From the NCBI RefSeq assembly GCF_946885885.1, contig NZ_CAMPHN010000137.1:1-11436 (forward strand): a stretch of 11,436 bases of DNA, written 5' to 3'. The notes below the pieces were generated by a model. It ran no database searches. It had not been told where the DNA came from and worked only from the letters and a program-made list of their open reading frames with translations. This document shows, piece by piece, positions 6,218 through 11,436 of this stretch. Within the stretch, counting starts at the first letter, position 1; every line of letters begins with the position of its first letter. This DNA comes from an uncultured Pseudomonas sp. GTDB lineage: Bacteria > Pseudomonadota > Gammaproteobacteria > Pseudomonadales > Pseudomonadaceae. The position numbers and the translations under genes were made by a program.

Positions 6218-8110
6218 ATGAATACCATCCATTCTTCCACTCCGGTTTCCAGCTCGCCCCTTGATTGTCATGCATCCGACGGCTTAACAACCCATGTCCA
6301 TCAGGGGCGCATGGGGGACGAGCGGGTTGAGGTCAGTACGTCGCAACAGGCATTGCCCCATGTTGTCGGTACTCCCCCATTCCGCTTGGGGCAGGCGCCG
6401 CATACAGCCATCGATGTAGCTCCCGCTTTGCAAGGTGAGATCGAGGCGTTGACCAGCGCTCAGTCGACACCTGCCACTCCGGCCACAGGCTTCAAGGAAC
6501 GACTTCTTTTCCTGTTCAAGAAAACGGATCTGGCAGCTGCCGTGGGGCAGTTCAACAATCGCGAGTACCTGGCCAACGAGCGTCAGCCCGCTCATCTGCC
6601 GGAGTTCAAGCAGAGCGTGCAGGCACTGCATGATGCCTGTCGGCATTCAGACATGCCTGCGCATGTGCGCAAGAAATTGAGTACCGCAACCAATGAACTC
6701 ATGCACAAGATCGACCGGATCGCCAAAGACAAGTCCATGGGCTATCGCACTGCGGCGACCATGATGTTCAGCCTGGCCAATGTCGGGCTGGCCATGCTGC
6801 CAACCCTGACCGCGCACAAGAACAAGGACAACCAGTATTTCGCGCTGCTGGTGGCGGGCTATACCAAGACCCTGTGCATGCTGACGGGGATCGCGCTCAG
6901 CCGTACCTCTGACCATCGCTCCCATGGCTTGCATATCCAGGAACGGCATGTTCCCTATCTGCCACCGAACCTGCCCTATGCCATCAGTGCCTTCAATGAG
7001 AAAGCCAAAGCCTTCGAGGAGCACAACCCCATACTGTTCCACTCCATGGCAGCCGGCTTTACCGCGGCAGTATTCGTGATGTCATCCGCGCCTCATCTGG
7101 TCACCAAGCCTCTGAGCGACATCAGCGAGAAGATCAAAGGCTTTTTCCACAAGCCTACGTCCCAGCCACAAGAGCTGGCTCGGCTATCCGAAGACTTGAG
7201 CGCGGATATCGACACCCTGCTAGCCGCAGTCAATATTCAGCATGGTGCTTTCCAACAGCGTCGGGGTCGGTTCGAGGAAAGTGGAAAAGAGTTGAGCGAT
7301 AGTCTCAATGTGCAACTCAGTGAAATAGACTCCGCCACCGAGCAACTTGCCAACGCGGCGCATGGAATCCTCGGTCGCAACGAAGAGTCAGATCCGCAGC
7401 AAGTCGCCAATGGGGACTTTGCGCAGAAGATGGCCTTCGTGGCCATTGCGGGGGTGCTTTGCCTGAGTTCCGCCGCAACCTATTACGATGAGCCTGCCGG
7501 ATTGGTCGACTTGGGAATGGATGCGGGCCTGACCGTTTTTGAACTGGCCAAGACAGCCAAAAATCCCAACGAAAATGCGCAGCAGGCAGCCAGCAAATTT
7601 TCCAGCTATTCAGGACTGTCCCCGCTGTTACTGCCCTTTGGCATTCTCAACAAGATTCCCGCCACACACTTTACCGACAATATGCCGGGTTTGATTGCAG
7701 GCACCGTCTTTCTGACCGCCTGTAACCTGACCTTGCCCCGCCCTGGCGGAGAAGCGATCGCCAATGCGGTGGTCAAGCTGATGCAGTCCTTGAAGTCATC
7801 CCCTGACCAGCGACCGGACCTTGAGCAGGGGGTGGTCGACTCCGGGCGCTTCACCGAAATCATCGATGACCCGGTTGCTACGGCAACAACTCAGGCATCG
7901 CCGGCCCGCAGCGATGTCAGCGATGAGACTGAAGCGTTTTTCGAGGCGCAGGAGCGGGTCGATGGCACAGACAGCGATGAGGACTGGCATTCCGCTGTCG
8001 GGGATTTGACTGATCGTGGCGACGATTTTGAGGCCGATGCCACCAATTCCGTGCAGGAGCGGAACGACAGGCTTGGTTCTTCTCACAGCCGGGGAGATCG
8101 CCAAGTATGA
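6218..8110 (+). CDS. Probable type III effector with several hydrophobic segments (unrecognised family)
   Basis: I do not recognise this 630-residue protein by sequence. The N-terminus has Hrp export-signal features: Ile at position 4, Ser/Thr/Pro-rich, no acidic residue in the first 12. Hydrophobic, possibly membrane-inserting segments lie near 178-197, 208-228, 272-292, 405-423, 468-477 and 489-506. Between them are charged, helix-prone stretches (about 293-400). The last 100 residues are acidic and probably disordered, with EAFFEAQE at 572-579 resembling a FFAT motif. The stop overlaps the start of a CesT-like chaperone gene by four bases, the usual arrangement for an effector and its chaperone. 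Next to avrE, a membrane-rich protein of this size is a positional and architectural counterpart of HopM1 (about 712 residues), but I cannot show homology. The cassette looks less GC-rich than the avrE genes (33/60 at 6901-6960 against 46/60 at 10861-10920). A start at ATG 6218 is preferred over upstream TTG or ATA codons. A translocator-like or regulatory role is less likely. Confidence 0.72.
   Translation: MNTIHSSTPVSSSPLDCHASDGLTTHVHQGRMGDERVEVSTSQQALPHVVGTPPFRLGQAPHTAIDVAPALQGEIEALTSAQSTPATPATGFKERLLFLFKKTDLAAAVGQFNNREYLANERQPAHLPEFKQSVQALHDACRHSDMPAHVRKKLSTATNELMHKIDRIAKDKSMGYRTAATMMFSLANVGLAMLPTLTAHKNKDNQYFALLVAGYTKTLCMLTGIALSRTSDHRSHGLHIQERHVPYLPPNLPYAISAFNEKAKAFEEHNPILFHSMAAGFTAAVFVMSSAPHLVTKPLSDISEKIKGFFHKPTSQPQELARLSEDLSADIDTLLAAVNIQHGAFQQRRGRFEESGKELSDSLNVQLSEIDSATEQLANAAHGILGRNEESDPQQVANGDFAQKMAFVAIAGVLCLSSAATYYDEPAGLVDLGMDAGLTVFELAKTAKNPNENAQQAASKFSSYSGLSPLLLPFGILNKIPATHFTDNMPGLIAGTVFLTACNLTLPRPGGEAIANAVVKLMQSLKSSPDQRPDLEQGVVDSGRFTEIIDDPVATATTQASPARSDVSDETEAFFEAQERVDGTDSDEDWHSAVGDLTDRGDDFEADATNSVQERNDRLGSSHSRGDRQV
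8091..8097 (+). promoter_or_regulatory. Ribosome binding site of the chaperone gene
   Basis: GGGGAGA lies inside the end of the effector gene, 9 bases before the ATG at 8107. With the ATGA stop/start overlap, this supports independent as well as coupled translation of the chaperone and fixes its start. Confidence 0.75.
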
Positions 8111-8589
8111 GTCAGCCGCAGCTGGAATTTATCAATCTGATCACCCAGGTAATGGAGCGCTTGGGCATTTCAATCTTTGACACCCAGGCCACCGCTTATC
8201 GTTTCGGTTTCGCTGACGAACCCGCCATATTTCTTTACTACCGCGGCGAGGGCTGGGCGGAGTTGGTGACCTGTGCCGACAAATTTTCAGATAATCTGCA
8301 TCGGACAGCTCCATTGGCATTGCTGGAGCTGCAGGGACAGCAACCGAGCCTGGCATTCTGTCTGGCCCTTGACAAGGAGAGGGGCATGCTTAAAGCGTTC
8401 CATCGCTTTCGCTTTGCCCATTGCAACGCCTTTGAAGTCATCGACAGCATCCAGGCCATGCGTGCTTTTGCAAGCCAGGCCCGGGCAATTATCGGTCAGA
8501 GGTCGCCAGCCAGCACTGTTTCTGGTGAAAGCAACAGCAATCAGAGGTTCAAGCTCAGCACCTCCATTATGAAGTTGCAGAACCGATAG
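8107..8589 (+). CDS. CesT/Shc-like type III secretion chaperone
   Basis: Class I chaperones of this fold bind the N-terminal part of an effector in the bacterial cytoplasm and guide it to the secretion ATPase. The 160-residue product has the expected order: an N-terminal amphipathic helix (about 4-19), strands around 28-35, 40-45 and 50-56, a Leu-rich segment followed by further strands (about 68-96, including LAFCLALD), and a C-terminal helix (about 103-128). Residues 130-160 form a Ser/Asn-rich, basic tail beyond the usual fold. Family members are commonly 120-150 residues. The start overlaps the effector stop (ATGA, 8107-8110), so the 630-residue protein is the obvious client. It may also serve the AvrE proteins, since no other chaperone gene is visible. 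The fold is inferred from size, pattern and context, not from a signature motif. Confidence 0.75.
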   Translation: MSQPQLEFINLITQVMERLGISIFDTQATAYRFGFADEPAIFLYYRGEGWAELVTCADKFSDNLHRTAPLALLELQGQQPSLAFCLALDKERGMLKAFHRFRFAHCNAFEVIDSIQAMRAFASQARAIIGQRSPASTVSGESNSNQRFKLSTSIMKLQNR

Positions 8590-8706
8590 TGGTTTTTGCC
8601 AATGGACGGGGCGCTGATTTTCGATGTATTTCGTGAGCGCAACTCTTGTACCTCGATGCTGGAGCGAGCACTGCCGTCGTACCGATGGAGCGGAGAGCGC
8701 AACCCC

Positions 8707-8748
8707 GTAGCCTGGATAAGCGCAGCGCAATCCGGGTGGCGTAATCCG
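8707..8748. repeat. REP-like interspersed repeat with hairpin
   Basis: CCTGGAT (8711-8717) pairs with ATCCGGG (8730-8736) through seven base pairs including one G-T, around a GCGCAGCGC core. It is preceded by GTAG and followed by GGCGTAATCCGCG. This GTAG-CCNGGAT...ATCCGGG form resembles extragenic palindromic repeats common in Pseudomonas and related genomes. Assignment is by resemblance; no copy number could be checked. Confidence 0.6.
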
Positions 8749-8779
8749 CGACTGCACCAAGGCTTACCCGGGCTGCCTT

Positions 8780-8845
8780 GTCGGGTTACGCGGCGGCCGA
8801 CGGCGATGTCGCTGCTCGAACCGCGATAGTCGCCGCTAACCCGAC
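8780..8845. repeat. Long stem-loop between convergent genes (possible bidirectional terminator)
   Basis: GTCGGGTTA (8780-8788) pairs perfectly with TAACCCGAC (8837-8845). After one unpaired C, GCGGCG (8790-8795) pairs with CGCCGC (8831-8836). The result is a 15-bp stem with one bulge and a 35-base loop that contains a small inner hairpin. The GTAGGTCGGGTTA wording on the minus strand is that of a widespread intergenic repeat. No T-run follows, so if it stops transcription it is not a classical intrinsic terminator. Confidence 0.6.
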
Positions 8846-8892
8846 CTACATGCGCAAGAGCACAGGCTGAACGCGGCCTGGGCAAGGCGGCG

Positions 8893-11436
8893 TCAGGGCC
8901 GTTTGAGATCGAATCCATCGCGTTTCATCGCTGCAATACCCTCGCGGGTGGCTTCGTCGTAGTGCGCGATGTCGCCGTCCAGGGTGTAGCCCTTGGGGGT
9001 GTTCTGGTCGCGTCCAAAGTCGAAGATGAGCCGGCCCAGGCAGCGGGTCAGCCCCAGCGATGTCTCGCTGGTGTAGCCGAGCAGTGGCAGGGGCGAGGTG
9101 AAGCCTTCGCGTTTGTCCGCGGCCTGGAACAGGAAGATCGACTTGAGGCGCAGGTTGTCGCGGTTCTGCAATTTGGCGATCAGCTTGGCCTCGCTCAGGG
9201 TGCCGTCCGCGCAGCCGCGCTCGATCTCCGCCTTGACCTCGTCTTTGAGCTCCAGGCGTACCCTGGCCGAGGTGCCGGACGTGCCCTGCAATTGTTTGAT
9301 CAACCCTTCGAGTTTGGGGTCGCTGGCCATCAGGCCGGCGATGTACTCGGCGTTGCTCTGTGCGTGGCGCGGATTGAGCCCGGCGCTCAGCCGGGTCAGC
9401 AGGCTCATTTGGTCCAGGCGGCCAAGGTCCATGTAGGTGGTATCGAAATAGGCCTCGCCCAGGGAGCTGTGCCCGGCGCGGGTGGCGACATGCTTGTCGC
9501 CCAGGGCGCGCAGCTTCTGCAGGGCGGCGTATTGCTCGTCGTTATCCGGCTCGCGGCTGGCGAAGCGCTCGCTCATGCCGTCCAGCCGCCGACCGATATC
9601 GCGTTCCCCGGCCAGTTCGCCGAGCATGCTGGCGGAGGCTTTGTCGCGAAACGCTTTGGCCAGGCCGGAGGCGACCTTGGCTACCTCGGCCTCGGTAACC
9701 GGTTCGATCGCCTTGAAGAGGAACTTGTAGCGTTTGGCCGTGCGGTTCTCCAGCGAGGCGGCGACTGTGTTGTCCAGCCCGCCGCGTATTTGCTGGAATT
9801 CGCCGTCCGACGCCGTGTGCGAACTGATCAGGTGGGCTTGCGGCAGGTGCAGCGCCGCGCGCACCTGGTTGAACAGACGCGGCCGGTTCAGGCTGCCTTC
9901 CTCGCGCTGCACGGCGCCGTTGCTGGCCAGCCGGTGCTGGCTGTAGTTGAGTAGGTTCAGGGTGACTTCGGCACCGCCCTGGAAGCGCAGAATGTCATCG
10001 AACAGAGAGCTGAGCCTAGATAGGTTGACTCCGTAGCCGGCGTTCGCGGACAGGCTGGCGTCCAGGTCGAGGCTGAAGCGATAGCCGCGCTGCACCTCGT
10101 GATCCATACCCCGGCGCATCAGTTCGTAGGGGTTGAGCGTGCCATCGACCAGGCTGTCGACGAAGGCGTCGATCTCGCCGGGTGCCAGGGTGAAGATCAG
10201 CGCATTCTGGGCTGCGCCGCCGGCGCTGAGGCGAAGGCTGGCGTCCAATGGGAAGCTCAGACTGGCCTCGCGGTCCGCGCCGACACTGTGGGTGTGGTTC
10301 AGGGTACGTTCGCGCACGCCGATGCCGAGGCTGGCCGAACCGCCGCCCTGGCGGATGAAGCTCACCAGGAAACGTTCCTCCTTGGTGAACTTGTCGTCCT
10401 CCATCTGGAAGGTCAGCGAATAACCGCGGTTGGCCGCCAGGCTACCGCCGGGGTGGGTGAACTTGCCGCCCGGACCCATGGTCGGTGTGCTCGCCCGGCC
10501 AGCGTAGCCGCGATGGATCTGCAGCTCGTGATAACCCTCGATTTCCTTGAGCGCGGCCTTCAGCCCTGCGGCCATGTCCGCCGAGTCGCCGCCGAAGGCG
10601 CCGCGCAGGTTGATGTGTACGGCGTGGTCGGTCTTCTTGAAGGCGTTGAGGAAGGCTTTCACCGCGTCATAGTTGGCCTCCAGGCTGTCGTGGTTGCGAA
10701 AGCCCATATCGGTGACCACCTTGAGCGGGTGTTCCTGATAATACTGGTCGCGCAGCGTCGAGAGGGCCTCGGGCAATTGCTCGAGCGGGGCGGCCTCGGC
10801 CTGCTGCCAATGCACCAGGGCATCCAGTTCGCGCAGGGTCGCCACGTCCAATGCCAGGCGCGCCTTGAGCAGGGCGCTGTCGTCGCCGGGGTCGCGGCGG
10901 CGGCCGAGGGGGATTTCGCTCTTGCGGTAGGACAGCGGAACGCCTTGCTCGGCGAAGCGATCGAGCAGTTGGCTGGCGCGGTCGCCTTCCGGCGCGACGC
11001 GGGCCAGGGCGCCGCGCAGCAGAGGCGCGAGGTCGGCGCCGGCGCTGTAGGGGTCGAGCTTTTGGCGCAAGCCAGCGAGCCGCGATGGCTTGAAATCTTC
11101 CCGGGGCTCGCCGTGCATATTGAGCACGCCCGCCGCCTGGCCGAGGGCCACGGCGCTCTTCTCGCAGTTGTGTTGCAGCTCGGCACGGAAGGTTTCCAGC
11201 GCCTCCTTGAGCGAAGCCGCGCATTCCAGTCCGGCGATGCGCGCCTTCAGGTCCGGGCCGGTGGCTGCGCGGTCATCGGCGGCGAGGGCGTGCAAGCGCT
11301 CGAAGAGGGTGCTTTCGGCCTCGTAGATCGCGCTCAGTCCTTCGCGGCCCTGCCAGCGGTGTTGCAGGTTGTAGCCGAGGTTCTTCAGCGGGCGCGGGGT
11401 TTCCAGGGTCGGCTTGAAGATATGGGCGCGGATGAA
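8893..11436 (-). CDS. Second AvrE/DspE-family type III effector (5' end outside window)
   Basis: The frame is open to the window edge, giving the last 847 codons of a second AvrE-family effector. It aligns along its whole visible length with residues 1011-1878 of the gene at 29. Both share the WQGRE motif (fragment residues 28-32 here), the block IPLGRxRDPGDDSALLKARL, the segment VVTDMGF, the core SFIRQGGGSAS and the strand-rich beta-barrel region. It ends MKRDGFDLKRP, a looser version of the ER retention-like LKKxGxE. It is 21 residues shorter over this span: it lacks the Ala-rich insert but gains a few residues (KEERF) before SFIRQ. A TTG at 11295 is not the start, because the homology continues upstream of it. 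The promoter and N-terminus lie beyond the window. No frameshift is seen. It could be a duplicated avrE or another superfamily member. Confidence 0.9.
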   Translation of the reverse strand, partial: FIRAHIFKPTLETPRPLKNLGYNLQHRWQGREGLSAIYEAESTLFERLHALAADDRAATGPDLKARIAGLECAASLKEALETFRAELQHNCEKSAVALGQAAGVLNMHGEPREDFKPSRLAGLRQKLDPYSAGADLAPLLRGALARVAPEGDRASQLLDRFAEQGVPLSYRKSEIPLGRRRDPGDDSALLKARLALDVATLRELDALVHWQQAEAAPLEQLPEALSTLRDQYYQEHPLKVVTDMGFRNHDSLEANYDAVKAFLNAFKKTDHAVHINLRGAFGGDSADMAAGLKAALKEIEGYHELQIHRGYAGRASTPTMGPGGKFTHPGGSLAANRGYSLTFQMEDDKFTKEERFLVSFIRQGGGSASLGIGVRERTLNHTHSVGADREASLSFPLDASLRLSAGGAAQNALIFTLAPGEIDAFVDSLVDGTLNPYELMRRGMDHEVQRGYRFSLDLDASLSANAGYGVNLSRLSSLFDDILRFQGGAEVTLNLLNYSQHRLASNGAVQREEGSLNRPRLFNQVRAALHLPQAHLISSHTASDGEFQQIRGGLDNTVAASLENRTAKRYKFLFKAIEPVTEAEVAKVASGLAKAFRDKASASMLGELAGERDIGRRLDGMSERFASREPDNDEQYAALQKLRALGDKHVATRAGHSSLGEAYFDTTYMDLGRLDQMSLLTRLSAGLNPRHAQSNAEYIAGLMASDPKLEGLIKQLQGTSGTSARVRLELKDEVKAEIERGCADGTLSEAKLIAKLQNRDNLRLKSIFLFQAADKREGFTSPLPLLGYTSETSLGLTRCLGRLIFDFGRDQNTPKGYTLDGDIAHYDEATREGIAAMKRDGFDLKRP

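Larger units (their letters stand above)
8590..8892. other. Intergenic region between convergent genes, filled with repeats
   Basis: This 303-base stretch lies between the ends of the chaperone gene and the second avrE-family gene. It holds REP-like sequence (8707-8748), a long stem-loop (8780-8845) and no credible gene. The short open frame from 8596 to 8829 runs through the repeats and has no ribosome binding site. Transcription from both sides must end here or nearby. Confidence 0.7.

Noticed and set aside
6218..8110. Naming the gene hopM1
   Set aside because: Only position, size and membrane-rich character agree; I could not see convincing residue-level similarity.
8962..9954. A 330-codon plus-strand open frame opposite the second avrE-family gene
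   Set aside because: The minus strand carries an obvious AvrE homolog across this whole span; this is its antisense shadow.
11293..11295. TTG as the start of the second avrE-family gene
   Set aside because: The frame remains open to the window edge, and the upstream 47 codons are strongly homologous to the first AvrE, including WQGRE.

Overview
The window looks like an effector island of a plant-associated Pseudomonas (P. syringae type) with an Hrp type III secretion system. The reasons are two genes of the giant AvrE/DspE effector family, a perfect HrpL-type promoter (hrp box) in front of one of them, an effector plus secretion-chaperone pair, and GC-rich DNA with interspersed repeats of a kind familiar from Pseudomonas. 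The species cannot be named from the sequence.

Layout. (1) 29-5665, minus strand: a complete AvrE-family gene of 1878 codons, with an hrp box at 5760-5787. The open frame runs on to 5878, but the promoter lies inside that extension, so the real start is the ATG at 5665. (2) 5666-6217: a divergent intergenic region with the avrE promoter, a small hairpin, a 95-bp inverted-repeat element and a degenerate hrp-box-like sequence. (3) 6218-8589, plus strand: a two-gene operon with overlapping stop and start codons. It encodes a 630-residue multi-hydrophobic-segment protein, probably a membrane-active effector that I do not recognise by sequence, and a 160-residue CesT-like type III chaperone. (4) 8590-8892: an intergenic region between convergent genes, holding REP-like repeats and a long stem-loop. 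(5) 8893-11436, minus strand: the C-terminal 847 codons of a second AvrE-family gene, cut by the window edge.

The arrangement avrE / effector-chaperone / avrE paralog recalls the P. syringae conserved effector locus, where avrE is linked to hopM1, another membrane-associated effector with its own chaperone. Here two AvrE-type genes in the same orientation bracket the cassette. The most unusual observations are the tandem AvrE paralogs with patches of very high nucleotide identity, a three-copy 31-residue repeat in the disordered N-terminus of the first AvrE, and short motifs resembling FFAT (the VAP/ER-contact-site ligand) in both that AvrE and the unrelated 630-residue protein.
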